This document shows positions 35,296 through 46,093 of a DNA stretch of 64,000 bases, piece after piece. A program made the position numbers and the translations under genes. The stretch is from Taudactylus pleione (Eukaryota > Chordata > Amphibia > Anura > Myobatrachidae). Within the stretch, counting starts at the first letter, position 1; the number at the start of each line of letters is the position of its first letter. The notes below the pieces were generated by a model. That model made no database searches, had not been told where the DNA came from, and was given only the letters and a program-made list of their open reading frames with translations. Where the stretch lies: contig JAUIMM010000719.1 in the NCBI GenBank assembly GCA_031769625.1, positions 1,833,501 through 1,897,500 on the forward strand, in the 5' to 3' direction.

Positions 35296-38200
35296 TTCTA
35301 CCACCCCTTTGTCCTACTACCCCATCGCTAATCTCTCCTCCTACACTCCTCTCCCTGTCACTTCACCCCACTGTCATCCACATCTCCGTCCCTGCTCACA
35401 GGTCCCCTTTCTAGCTCAGGTGCCCACACCATCACTAAACTCTATTCATATTGGTCCCCCAAATGAATCTCACCTCCATATTACAGCAACCCGGATAATC
35501 TTTTTCACATCTCCCCCACAAATGCTATCTCTGTATCCTATGCGCTCTGGAATGCCAGGTCAGTCTGTAATAAACTGGTTCCCACCCATGACCTCCAACT
35601 CCCTACAACTCCTCGCCATTACTGAAACCTGGATTTTATCCTCTGATACCACTTCTCCTGCTGCTCTCTCCTCAGGGGGCCTCACCTTCTCCCACACTCC
35701 CCGGCCTAGGGGTCACCATGGTGGTGGTGTTAGGGTCCTTCTATCCACCAGTTACTCCTACCAGCTAATACCCTCTAAACCATCCCTTACATTCCCCACA
35801 TTTGAGGTTCATGCTATATGCCTCATCCAACCAGTAAACTTCAGAGTAGCTGTCATTTACCGTCCCCCTGGCTCTCCCTCCAAATTCCTTGAAAACTTTG
35901 CTTCCTGGCTCCCTCCCTTTCTCTCCTCAGATCTTCCCTCCATTATCCTAGGTGATTTTAATATTCCTATTGACATTCCCACAGAATCCTCTGCCACTAA
36001 ACTCCTTACCCTAACCTCTTCATTTGGTCTTGCCCAATAGACCTTATCACCCTCCCATGTGAGTGGGCACTCACTTGACCTGGTCTTTACTCACTGTTGT
36101 GGTGTCTCTGATTACTCCAATTCCCCATTCTCCCTCTCTGACCATCACCTACTCTCTTTTAAATTATCCCTCACTCCATCCCCTCCTTTACCTCCTAAGG
36201 CTACCATTACTAAGCATAACATTGAGGCTATTGACACTGTTGCTTTTTCCTCCCTGCTGGACTCGCTTCTTTCCCCTATTCTCTCTCTCCTGCCCTGAAC
36301 AAACCACTTTCCTGTATAATTTCTCCCTTACTTCAGCTCTGGGATCTGTTGCTCTGGCAATAACTAGTCACACTCACAGATCTACACCACAACCCTGGCA
36401 TTCCAAATGCACCAGATACCTGCAAAAGTGGTCAAGAATTGCTGAGCATCAGTGGAGGAAATCACGATCTAAGGCTGACTTCCTCCATTTCAAATGTATT
36501 CTCTCATCCTACAGTTCAGACCTGTCCCTCTCCAAAGAATCATATTTCAAGAACTTCATCTCCTCCCAGCCCTCAAACCCTCGGTGTCTCTTTGCCACTT
36601 TCAAGTCCTTCCTCTGCCCTTCCCCTTCTTGCCTCCACTCCTCGCTCTCTGCCTTTGCCACCTACTTTACATCTAAAATTGACTCCATATGTGAGGACAT
36701 CTTATCCCATCAGACCCTCGGCACTCATGCCCCTCCTTTACCTGACCACCCCTCCCCTTCTGTCTCAGGAACTCTGACATCCTTATCCCCTGTTTCTGGA
36801 GAGGAAGTCATGGCCCTCATCCGTTCCTCCCCTCGTTCCACCTCCCCCCTTGACCCTATCCCTTCTGCATTCAAACATGCCCTTGTCTCCCACTTTCTTA
36901 AAAAACCCAACATACTCTCCAACTACCAACCTATCTCTCTCCTCCCTTTTGCTTCCAAACTCATTGAGCGTATAGTTTACAAGCACCTTACCACTTTTCT
37001 TTCCTACTACTCCCTCCTTGACTCACTTCAATCTGGCTTCCATTCTCTCCACTCCACTGATACTGCCCTCATGAAAGTCAGCAATGGTCTCATTGCTGCC
37101 AAATCCAAGGGCAACTACTAACTGCTCAGTCTCCTTGACCTCTCTGCTGCATTTAACACTGTAGACCATCCTCTACTCCTGCAAATCTTTCACTCTCTTG
37201 GTTTACATTGCACTGCCCTCTCCTGGCTGTCCTCCTACCTCTCTGATCATTCCTTTGCTGTGTCCTCTCATGACTCCTTTTCACGCCAAAACTTTCACTA
37301 ACAGTAGGAGCTCCCCAAAGTTCTGTTCTTGGACCTCTCCTTTTCTCCCTATATACGTCCTCTTTAGGTGAACTCATTAACTTTTTTGACCTCATATATC
37401 ATCTGATGATACTCAGATTTACCTTTCCACCCCTGACCTCTCCCCCTTCATCCTTACCCGAATCTCCATTTGTCTCTCCGCTATCTCTTCATGGATGTCC
37501 CAGAGCTTTCTTAAACTTAACATGTCTAAGACTGAGCTGATCATCTTCCCACCCTCTTCCACTACCTCACTTCCCACAATTTCATTATCTATTGATGGCA
37601 CAACTATCTCCTCTATCCCCAAAGTGCACTGTCTTGGAGTTATCCTAGACTCCTCCCTCTCCTTTAAACCACACATTCAGCACTCACAGTCCTGCTGCTT
37701 CCACCTAAAAAATATTTCCAGGATTAGACCCTTCCTCACCCAGGACACCACTAAAACCCTCATTCACTCACTGGTCATCTTCAGATTGGACTACTGTAAC
37801 CTTCTCCTAGCTGGCCTCCTAGGCTCCCACCTCTCTCCACTACAATCAGTCCCCAATGCTCGGCTCATCTTTCTCTCTAGACATTCTAGATCTGCTTCCC
37901 CTCTCCTTCAAGCCCTATACTGGCTCCCCTTCCCCTTCAGATGCCAATTCAAGGTTCTTACACTCACCTACAAAGCCCTCACAAAATCCTCCACACATAC
38001 ATTTCTGACCTTCTCACCCTTCACACTCCCACCTGTACACTTCATGCAACAAATGCATGCCACCTCTCTTGCCAACTGATTACTTCCTCCCACTCCCGCC
38101 TCCAAGATTTTGCACATGCTGCTCCCTACCTTTGGAACTCTCTCCCTCTCCCTATCAGATTCTCCTCCTCACTATAAAACTTCAAACAGGCTCTCAAGAC

Positions 38201-38329
38201 CCACTACTTCATCAAGACCTTCCAGCTCTCATCCTAACCCACATAATGCTCTTTCCTCCCTATCTTCCCCTTACATGTCACGCCTGTCTGTCTGCCCCTC
38301 CCCTTTAGAATGTAAGCTCTCATGAGCAC
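35296..38329 (+). pseudogene. L2/CR1-like non-LTR retrotransposon ORF2, broken
   Basis: Three plus-strand frame segments together give the endonuclease and reverse transcriptase of an L2/CR1-type LINE, which copies itself through an RNA intermediate. The endonuclease part (35309-36040, continuing to about 36180) shows AITETWI, VAVIYRPPG, GDFN and SDHHLLSF. The RT part has YQPISLLPFASKLIERIVY (about 36920-36980), [16 protein letters not shown] (37135-37168), [14 protein letters not shown] (37315-37355) and the catalytic DDTQIYLS with the two aspartates at 37405-37410. A C-terminal part (37495-38079) contains HCLGVILDSSLSFKPHI. Frameshifts at about 36040-36063, 37121, 37290 and next to the DD pair, plus stops, show it is dead. 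The 3' end GAATGTAAGCTCTCATGAGCA breaks off at 38329, where a foldback element begins. The 5' end is not defined. Confidence 0.87.
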
Positions 38330-38632
38330 CAGCGAAAACAAGCTGAAATTGAATATGGAGCTAAATTAAATCGGTGAAAATCATGTAATCGGCAAGAAAG
38401 TATCTCCGAAACTGACTTTTCGCTTCTATTTGAATATGGCCCTTAATGTGAAAAATGAAACCTGGATAATTTTACATTGGGAAACACTTATTTAATAGAG
38501 ATAATGGGGTGATTTAGGGCCATATTCAATTAGAAGCGAAAAGCCCGCTTCGAAGATACTTTTTTGCCGATGACATAATTTTCACCGATTTCATTTATCC
38601 CCATATTCAATGTCAGTGTGTTTACGCTGGTG
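38329..38632. mobile_element. Inverted pair of GGGCCATATTCAAT repeat arms
   Basis: The left arm (38329-38442, ending TTTGAATATGGCCC) is the inverse of the right arm (38517-38632, starting GGGCCATATTCAATTAG). They share blocks such as AAATCGGTGAAAAT / ATTTTCACCGATTT. TTA follows the left arm (38443-38445) and precedes the right arm (38514-38516), as expected of two Harbinger-like ends facing each other across a 70-bp spacer. Together they could form a long hairpin. Confidence 0.7.
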
Positions 38633-39783
38633 CAAAAAGCAATGCAATGTAATAGGTGAAAAAGTTTTTGCCTATGAATACACGGTGGAAAAAGTGCAGA
38701 ATTGGGGTTTTGGGGTACAAAAAAACACCCATGGGACAGCCACCCTAAGGATAACTGCATCCCAAAAATTTTTAAGAAGACTTCAGGACACCCTAAAATA
38801 GAACTTTCATTTTGGCGGTGAAATAAACAAAGTTGAGGTAAAATTACCATTAAAAATATTTTGAAGATGTCGCTCTGGGTAGACTGGTCAAGTTGCTCAA
38901 TATACAAACCCCATTTCTTATAAAATGTTACTATTCATTTGTCGATATCGGGCAAAGTCAATCAAATTCAATCTATCAAAGTGAAGAATTTGGAGCATCT
39001 TCTTTTTAACTTCACATAATAAAGAAAGTTACTTTTTTAGCAATGGTAATTAAGAGCGTAAGGAGAGGAATGGTTCTCTTTTTCTGAGGCCCAATGTCCC
39101 ATTACTAAAATTAGAGCAGAGACTACCCATGGCATCAGGCTGGAGCTGAAGAGTAAAAATAATATTAATGTATTATGTAACTTTATGCCAACTTGTAACA
39201 TTTTTTCACAATTCCAAAAGCAGAGTATAAATTTGACATTAGATAAATGACATTTTGAAAATAGTACTTGATTCTGTAGGAACAATATACCGATGTTGGG
39301 CAATATATATAGGCTCTATTTATGGTGTGTATATGAACTTCGTGTTAGTTGGCAAATTGAAAAAACAAATAAAATAGGTTCATAATATTTAAGAAAATCA
39401 GATGTTGTAAATAAATGTGATATATCAGATTGCCAGTTATTAAAAGTATGAGTCTAAACCCCAATAATTAATAAATATGCTCTATAAACTTATAATCAAG
39501 ATTACTTACAGAATACTGAAAAAATAAATATAAAGTGCTCATCCATTAATTATCTTAGTGGGGTAGAGATAAGGGAGGTTTGAACATTGTGTATGGGTCA
39601 TAATAATAAAATTAAAATAAAATTAAAAGCATAATTATTAATTATTTAGTTGTGATATTGCCTAAATAATGTTAGGTAGATCAAATTCCAATCATAATTT
39701 ACACTCAAATTCAATAACTACATTAGCAAACAAAAAATAACAATGTAGGTATAGTAAAAGCAAAATGTAACAGTTATTAGATA
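38633..39783. other. 3' flank of the receptor gene, A/T-rich
   Basis: It contains the likely 3' untranslated region of the minus-strand receptor, but no clear AATAAA signal on that strand was found close to the stop. No other gene is recognised. Confidence 0.4.
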
Positions 39784-40767
39784 TTACATTCCAAGGTGTC
39801 TGGTATCCAATTTATGGTCACTGTCAGTTTGTTGGCTTTGTATAGTGTTGTCACCCTCAGATGACCTCTCGTTCCTGTCTTTGAAGACTGATTCCAAGGC
39901 CTGTGAGGTAGAAACACCCTCTTTCCATCTACCCACAATTATGTAGATATATGGATTGATTGTAGAATTTATTGCCGAGCACAGAGAGATCACAATGTAG
40001 GAGATGATTTTAATTCTTGCCGTAGGGATTACAGCAAAGAAAAACAATAGCCTCACAATACGTGCCGGAACCAGAGAAATTAGGAAGGAGATGACAGTGG
40101 CTACAACAACAATATAGAGTTTCAAAGGGCGGCACTGTGCTGAACTCTTCTGTATCTGAATGCAAAGGACCACATTGCAACCTACCATGAGAAGGACAAG
40201 CATGAGGAACGCTATCGATGTGACTATGTAAACAGTCGATCTCTGTTCAGCAAGGATAAACTTTTCCAGTATGGTAATCAGCAGGGACAAGCCCCACATT
40301 ATGGCACACATGATGGCTGACAAGTTCTCTGGTCTTCGGCATTTGTACCAAATGGGAAAGCAAACCAACAGACATCTCTCTAAGCTGAGACTGGCCAGGA
40401 AGAAGAGACTGGAGTTGAACCCAAACCCATTCAGCAATTCCCCAAATCCAGAGAAGATGATATCGGTCTGAGTTGATGTTTTTATTCCATTGTACAAGCA
40501 AAGGAAGTAGAAGGACACCATGGAGCATCCAAGGAGGAAGAGGAAGTCAGCTATAGCTAGGTTGAGAATGTAGACAGAGGACTGGTTCAGTCGTACACGA
40601 AAACAGAAGAGATAAATTGTGACTCCATTTCCTATGAGACCAATGAGGCAGATGAAAGTGGAGAGCAGGCAGAGTGTGATTGGTATGGTGAATGCTGAGA
40701 TGTCTACGGCTTTACGGTTGGGTTGAGGTGGGAGTTTTGTGTAGTTCAGTGACAAGTTGAAGGACAT
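39784..40767 (-). CDS. Mas-related G protein-coupled receptor (MRGPR-like), complete coding exon
   Basis: An intact 327-residue frame with ATG at 40767 (A at -3) encodes a seven-helix class A receptor at the plasma membrane. Two glycosylation sites (N4, N8) precede TM1 (about 28-55, GN at 46-47). TM2 has LAIAD (70-74). TM3 ends in SLSLERCLLVCFPIWYKCRR (126-145), the MRGPR signature with ERC replacing DRY. TM4 holds W158, TM5 spans about 179-204, TM6 about 214-246 with P234, and TM7 has NPYIY (271-275), then a Ser/Thr-rich tail. There is no cysteine at the top of TM3 or in the second outer loop (residues about 96-112 and 170-180), so the usual disulfide is missing, as known for MRGPRs. Known members sense peptides, amines or bile-pigment-like ligands in sensory neurons and mast cells. 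The ligand here is unknown and orthology to MAS1 or a particular MRGPR cannot be set. The single coding exon fits the family. Confidence 0.9.
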   Translation of the reverse strand: MSFNLSLNYTKLPPQPNRKAVDISAFTIPITLCLLSTFICLIGLIGNGVTIYLFCFRVRLNQSSVYILNLAIADFLFLLGCSMVSFYFLCLYNGIKTSTQTDIIFSGFGELLNGFGFNSSLFFLASLSLERCLLVCFPIWYKCRRPENLSAIMCAIMWGLSLLITILEKFILAEQRSTVYIVTSIAFLMLVLLMVGCNVVLCIQIQKSSAQCRPLKLYIVVVATVISFLISLVPARIVRLLFFFAVIPTARIKIISYIVISLCSAINSTINPYIYIIVGRWKEGVSTSQALESVFKDRNERSSEGDNTIQSQQTDSDHKLDTRHLGM

Positions 40768-40830
40768 TTTTTCAGCCTGTTATATTGTGAATAAATATTT
40801 CCATTCCCCTGCGTAATAGAAAACAGAAAG
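40768..40830 (-). promoter_or_regulatory. Probable 5'UTR splice acceptor of the receptor gene
   Basis: On the minus strand a pyrimidine-rich run ends in TTTTCTATTACGCAG (CAG at 40811-40809), 41 bp before the ATG at 40767. This is a good 3' splice site, suggesting the coding exon is preceded by a 5' non-coding exon, as is common in MRGPR genes. That exon was not located. Confidence 0.55.
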
Positions 40831-40942
40831 TTTAGTTGTGAGACACAAAGTTTGTGAGTATGTACTATACACTATTTCTCAGTTCTCTCCTTCTGAGTCT
40901 CCATTGGGTTCCATCTTGTTTTTTAAATTCACAAAGGACATT

Positions 40943-41397
40943 GGTCCTCATTCAGACCCGGTCGCAAGCACTGAGCGCTCGCAACCGGGTTGATGTTTAG
41001 GCCCTGCGCACGCGCAAGCCCTGGAGCGAGAGAGAAACTCTCTCGCTCTGGAGCTCATTACAAAAGCGGCCCATTTTGTAGGTGTGGCGGTGGTTTCACA
41101 AACGGAGGCGTTCCTTGCCGTTTTGTGGGCGCCGCACTGACATTAGCAGTGATGCCAGTGGGGAGCTTCCTGCTCGATCAGGGGGCTTGGGGTTGCCGAG
41201 ACCCAACCTTAGGGTCTCGTCGCAAGCCCCGATGGTCACAATGGTCTTGACCAACGTGACCATCATCCTGGTCAGTCGCTAAAGCTGTGGGTAGTAACCC
41301 ACAGCTTAGCTAGCGACCAGGAGGCTGCATAAATTCCAGTGGCCGCCCTCATTCAGAACGAGCGCTCGCTTCTTGCAAGCGCCTCTGAATGAGGGCC
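40943..41397. mobile_element. MITE family E, copy E1
   Basis: It starts GGTCCTCATTCAGACCCGG and ends GCCTCTGAATGAGGGCC, with ATT duplicated at 40940-40942 and 41398-41400. A GCTGTGGGTAGTAACCCACAGC hairpin and a GATGGTCACAATGGTC block tie it to families A and E. It sits about 170 bp upstream of the receptor start codon, inside its presumed 5' intron. Confidence 0.83.
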
Positions 41398-41452
41398 ATT
41401 GTCTGCTAGTGGAGGTTGACATGCAGGTGAAGCCAATGTTCAGTGAGATCAA

Positions 41453-41605
41453 GGGGTAAATTTACTAAAATGAGAGTTTTTAGAAGTGGAGATGTTGCCC
41501 ATAGCAACCAATTTAATTAGCATCTTCTAGAAGATAAAAACTAGAATCTGATTGGTTGCGATGGGCAACATCTTCACTTCTAAAAACTCTCACTTTAGTA
41601 AATTA
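41453..41605. mobile_element. Foldback MITE F1 (CAACCAAT/ATTGGTTG arms)
   Basis: The left arm TTACTAAAATGAGAGTTTTT pairs with the right arm AAAAACTCTCACTTTAGTAA. Inner parts GATGTTGCCCATAGCAACC and GGTTGCGATGGGCAACATC also pair. The element is essentially one hairpin. A second copy is at 55217-55412. Confidence 0.85.
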
Positions 41606-42157
41606 AAATGACTCACAATTTTTTGGATCTATATTGTTTGGTTGTTTTTCATTTGTTGGATGTGCCCGAAAACACCTTTTCAATTACAAATGAAATGATA
41701 ATCAATCATGCCCTGCGAATACACCAAGGAGAGAAAGATAATGATTGATTAATGAAGGATCCTTCTTGTGTGTGTTCATAATTCCTGTTTGATGTGTTAC
41801 ACATCCCAGATACAAAAGCTGCTATATAAGATCCTTCTGCATTTAGGGAAATAGGTTTTCTCCACATGTCTTGAAATCTCTGGTCTCAAAACCCGTTTTA
41901 TATCACGTGTGCTTTTTTGTTTTACCAAGACCCTGGACTACTACATGGAGAAGGGGACTGAGCACATACAAGGAGTATGAAGTGTGAGTATGTTTAATGA
42001 AGTGTCCTGCCATTTTTGTAATATTTTCTTTACAGTTGGACTAAAGGTGTCAGCAGGTCCTTAATGTCCGGGCATACTGGCACTTCTAGTTCTCTAAGTG
42101 CTGGAATGCTGGGTCAGGCTTGCTGGTGCTGGGACCTGTATTTCCACTGTAAAGAAC
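41606..42157. other. Unique sequence with no feature seen
   Basis: No gene is recognised. Part of the 5' region of the receptor gene if its first exon lies this far upstream. Confidence 0.35.
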
Positions 42158-42160
42158 AAT

Positions 42161-42759
42161 GGCCCTCATTCAGAGCCGCTCGTTAGCGGCAGTACGCTCG
42201 TTCCGAGCGATGTTTGCACATCTGCGCATGCGTACGCTTTTTAGTACGCATGCGCGAACTAGTCAGTGCGGCCGAAAATCGTTTGTACGCTATATTGCGA
42301 GTGCCTGCTATTTTGAGTGACAGAATGAGGCGTATGTGGGTGGTAACAGGGGAAGGTGCTTGAAAATGGGGAGTGGAGATCCGAACGCAGGCGTGCTTAA
42401 AGGTCAAAACGGGCGTTTTATGGGTGTGTATATTTAAAACAGCAGCGTCATTGTCCACGTCACTGGGTTATTTTATAGCCAGAACTGCTCGCAAATTTGT
42501 GGTAGCAAACACCAACCACAAGAATAGCGAGCAGTTCATACGCTGGTCGATGTACTCGATTAATCTAATAAATAGCGGACATGACGTATGGTGCGAGCGG
42601 CCAGGGGGCGTTTTTAACAAATAAACGAGCGTATGTTTTGCTCGTTCGTTCAGACTTAGAGGTGTGAACAGACTGCAATGTGCGTACGGATCATTTGAAT
42701 AGCCACCCCTTGTTTTTAAACGAACGACCGCAAATAGCGAACGGCTCTGAATGAGGGCC
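42161..42759. mobile_element. MITE family D, copy D2
   Basis: It starts GGCCCTCATTCAGAGCCGCT and ends CGGCTCTGAATGAGGGCC, with AAT duplicated at 42158-42160 and 42760-42762. Its internal sequence is very close to the other family D copies. Confidence 0.88.
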
Positions 42760-42762
42760 AAT

Positions 42763-43417
42763 ATTAAATACTTATTTTACAATTTGCCCCCACACCTACT
42801 GCCACCAGGTTTTCGTACATCTTTGGGAGGAGAGACTCCAAATTATTTTTGGGGTCCCCACCTTTGGAGTGTTGCCAGCCCTTGGGTGACCAGTTTGGAG
42901 CTACTTAATGTTATGGCAGGGGGACCCCACACTGTGTGCCTGCCCGCTATAGCTTTATCCCCCTGGCTGGTTCAGCCTGGTGCTGGTTAATGGAAATAGG
43001 GGGAGTTCCATGCTGGTATTCCCCTCCAGTTTCCCATGACTAGAACAGGCTGGAAGGTCCAAGGCTGGTTATGGATTTGCGGGGATGGGTTGGGGGGTTC
43101 CACACAGATTCTTCTAAAATGTTTATAACTAATTCAATATTTTATTTACATTTACACTTAAAAAATCTGATTGACATTGACATCGGGTTTCAATTGAAGT
43201 TGAAACTTGACAGATGATAAATATGTGGATTTTGTGGTCAGAATACCTTTGATGCCAGTCAATTTAGATCAATTTTAAAATCAACCTAAATCCAGCCTTT
43301 AATAAATTTACCCCTTAGAGTCAACATTATCCCACTCAGGTGTCCCTAGGAGGTATCATCAGCTTTAATCTCTTCTCATGGTCACTTTCTCCACATGTAA
43401 GAAAATAATAAACTCAT
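42763..43417. other. Unassigned sequence, partly repeat-like
   Basis: The right part ends with CAGCCTTTAATAAATTTACCCCTTA, the kind of arm seen in the foldback MITEs, so an old half-element may be present. No gene is seen. Confidence 0.35.
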
Positions 43418-43624
43418 TGGGGTAAATCAATAAAAAATCGATCAACATCGATGTTGTGTTTTTTGGGGCTAAATCACACATTTAAAAACAGATAATTTTT
43501 TTATTTTTTTTTTTAAGTATAATGTGTGGTTTAGCTCCAGAAACACAACATCGATGATAATCGATTCTTATTGATTTCAAATCAATCAAAATCGATTAAA
43601 ATCAACGTTTAGTAAATATACCCC
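43418..43624. mobile_element. Foldback MITE F3 (GGGGTAAAT ends, ATCGATT-rich)
   Basis: The left part ATCGATCAACATCGATGTTG and CACACATT-type blocks pair with AATGTGTGGTTTAGC and ACAACATCGATGAT on the right. The outer ends are GGGGTAAATC and AAATATACCCC. It is non-coding. Confidence 0.65.
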
Positions 43625-44114
43625 ATATTCAGAGACAGATGCTAAGGCAATTTTCTCACAGAGCGAGCGATTGTTTGCCATTGTGCATGCATATGCACCG
43701 AACAGTGCCTGCGCTGTGAGCACACTGCGATCCCAAACGCACAGAGGAATCCATCGCCAAGTTTGTGACATACTGTCAGCGTTTGGGGGTGGTACTGGGG
43801 AGTGGTCCGTTTAAACGCTGTTACATGGCCGTGCATAAATCAGCCACTGCGATTGCATGCGCAGCTCTGTGCGTCAGAAGAGCTCCCATGGCTGCGGCAG
43901 GTCAGACCTGCGGCAAGGGGAAAGTGGCAGTTGATTTACTTAGATGTTACCGATGTTTACGTAGGTATGCGTAGTCACACGCAGGTGAGAGGGCAGAGGT
44001 GGGCGTCAGTATGCTCAGGTGATGTTTGCTTACATTTGCATATTTTAGCCACTGCGTTGTGCATGAAAAATACGCACTTGCAATCACATTAGCGCACGTC
44101 TCTGAATGAGGCCC
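43625..44114. mobile_element. MITE family C-like, copy C2
   Basis: The right end CGTCTCTGAATGAGGCCC and left end ATATTCAGAGACAG pair. The interior includes a GTGCATAAATCAGCCACTGCG block also seen in other C copies. Its left end abuts the foldback element, so its exact start and target duplication are unclear. Confidence 0.6.
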
Positions 44115-44231
44115 ATAGTGTAGTGACTCCATGCATCCGATAGTCTCACCACCTGCAAAAGGGGACAATAAGGAAACCTTAATCTACGTTAAAAATTGAG
44201 ATAACGTAGAGAAGGGGTGATATAAATAAGC

Positions 44232-45448
44232 GTATCATACAATCTTAATACACATGATTCTTATACACATAGGCCCTCATTCAGACCCGGTTGCAAGCGA
44301 TGAGCGCTCGCAACCGGGTCGATGTTTAGGCCCTGCGCATTGCGCATGCACAGCGGCCGCACTGCGTGTCTGCAAGCCCCGGAATGAGAGAGAAATTCTC
44401 TCGCTTCCGAGCTCACTACAAAAGGGGCGGCTGTCGATGGTGATCGACAGCTCGGCCCGTTTTGTAGGTGTGGCGGGGGGGTGGTTTCACAAACAGAGGC
44501 ATTCCTTAAGGAACGCTTGGCATTTTATGTGCGGCCGCACTGGCATCAGCAGTGATGTAAGTGGGGAGTTTCCTGCTCGATCAGAGCAGGAAGCTCCCTG
44601 GGGCATGCAGTTGCTGAGACCCAACCTTAGGGTCTTGTCGCAACCCCTGATGGTCGCGATGGTCTTGAACATCGTGACCATCAACCTGGTCGGTCACTAA
44701 AGCTGTGGGTGGTAACACATAGCTTAGCTAGCGACCAGGAGGCCGCACTTAAAAATACAAAAGCCTCCTCAGAACGAGCGCTCGCTTCTTGCGAGCGCTT
44801 CTGAATGAGGGCCATAATCCTTATACACACAATCCTTATACACACAACCCTTATACACACAATCCTTATACACACAACCCTTATACACACGATACTTATA
44901 TACACATGATCCTTATACACATGATTCTTATACACACGATACTTATACACACGATCCTTATACACACGATCCTTATACACATGAACCTTACACACACAAT
45001 CCTTATACACACGATACTTATACACACGATACTTATACACACGATACTTGTACACACGATACTTGTACACATGATCCTTATACACATGATCCTTATACAC
45101 ACAATCCTTATACAAATGATCCTTATACACATGAACCTTACACACACAATCCTTATACACACAATCCTTATACACACGATACTTGTACACATGATCCTTA
45201 TACACATGATCCTTATACACACAATCCTTATACACACGATCCTTATACACACGATCCTTATACACACAATCCTTATACACACAATCCTTATACACACAAT
45301 CCTTATACACACAATCCTTATACACACAATCCTTATACACACAATCCTTATATACACAATCCTTATACACACAATCCTTATACACACAATCCTTATACAC
45401 ACAATCCTTATATACACAATCCTTATACACACAATCCTTATACACATG
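44232..45448. repeat. 15-bp minisatellite, split by a MITE
   Basis: The unit is AATCCTTATACACAC, with GATACTTATACACAC and ATGATCCTTATACAC variants. A few units precede the MITE at 44272 and about 42 follow it. Because 15 is divisible by 3, both strands read open as TILIH or YKDCV repeats. Neither is a gene. Confidence 0.95.
44272..44813. mobile_element. MITE family E, copy E2, inserted in the 15-bp array
   Basis: It starts GGCCCTCATTCAGACCCGG and ends CTTCTGAATGAGGGCC, with ATA at 44269-44271 and 44814-44816. Array units (TTATACACA and ATAATCC TTATACACAC) lie directly on both sides, so the array predates the insertion. Internal hairpins include CTTCCTGCTCGATCAGAGCAGGAAG-type stems. Confidence 0.86.
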
Positions 45449-45566
45449 GACACATTGGACCTTCAGATTGGCTCCTAAAAAGAAGAGGAAAATACTGCAT
45501 AGTGCATTTCTGTGTAACATTATATTTAGTTTATATCAAGTTATACAGAACTATAGTATGAACCTA

Positions 45567-46083
45567 GGCCCTCATTCAGAGCCGTACGCTCTGAGCAGAG
45601 CGCACGCTCTGAATGAGGGCCACCCTCCATAATTCTGGAGCGTCCTCCTGGACGCTCGCACAGCTGTGGGTCACCACCCACAGCCTATACGAGCGTGCAG
45701 TTTGATGGCCGCGATGGTCTTGACCATCGCGACCATCGAAACTGCGTACAAAAGCCTGTGGTTGAGTTTTTCAACCACAAGGCTCGGAGTGATTTTGGCT
45801 CTATCAGAGCCAAAATCACTCCCACTGACATCACTAGTGATGTCAGTGGGCCGGCTTCTGACGGTAGGCGTTCCCTTGGGAACGCCCCTGTCAGGGAGGC
45901 ACGCCCCCGGCACGCCCACCAAAGGGGGCGTGCTGTCAATCAACATCGACAGCACGCCCCCTTTGATCAGACACAACGAGCGAAGAAAAATCCTTCGCTC
46001 GTCGCGTCTGGCGCATGCGCAGTGCAGAACATCAACCCACTTGCGAGCGGACAGCCGCTCACGAGTGGGTCTGAATGAGGGCC
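45567..46083 (-). mobile_element. MITE family A, complete copy A3 (reverse)
   Basis: The ends are GGCCCTCATTCAGAGCC and GTGGGTCTGAATGAGGGCC, with CTA duplicated at 45564-45566 and 46084-46086. The same chain of hairpins as the copy at 21230-21777 is present in reverse order, for example CCCACTGACATCACTAGTGA and the CACGCCCCCTTT stem around 45905-45965. Confidence 0.87.
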
Positions 46084-46093
46084 CTAATTCAGA

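Noticed and set aside
36063..37121. A single 352-codon host gene
   Set aside because: Its translation contains LINE endonuclease and reverse transcriptase motifs out of order with a frameshift; it is part of a dead retrotransposon.
44681..45520. 279-codon minus frame with YKDCV repeats
   Set aside because: Produced by the 15-bp array; the opposite strand is equally open and the frame starts inside a MITE.
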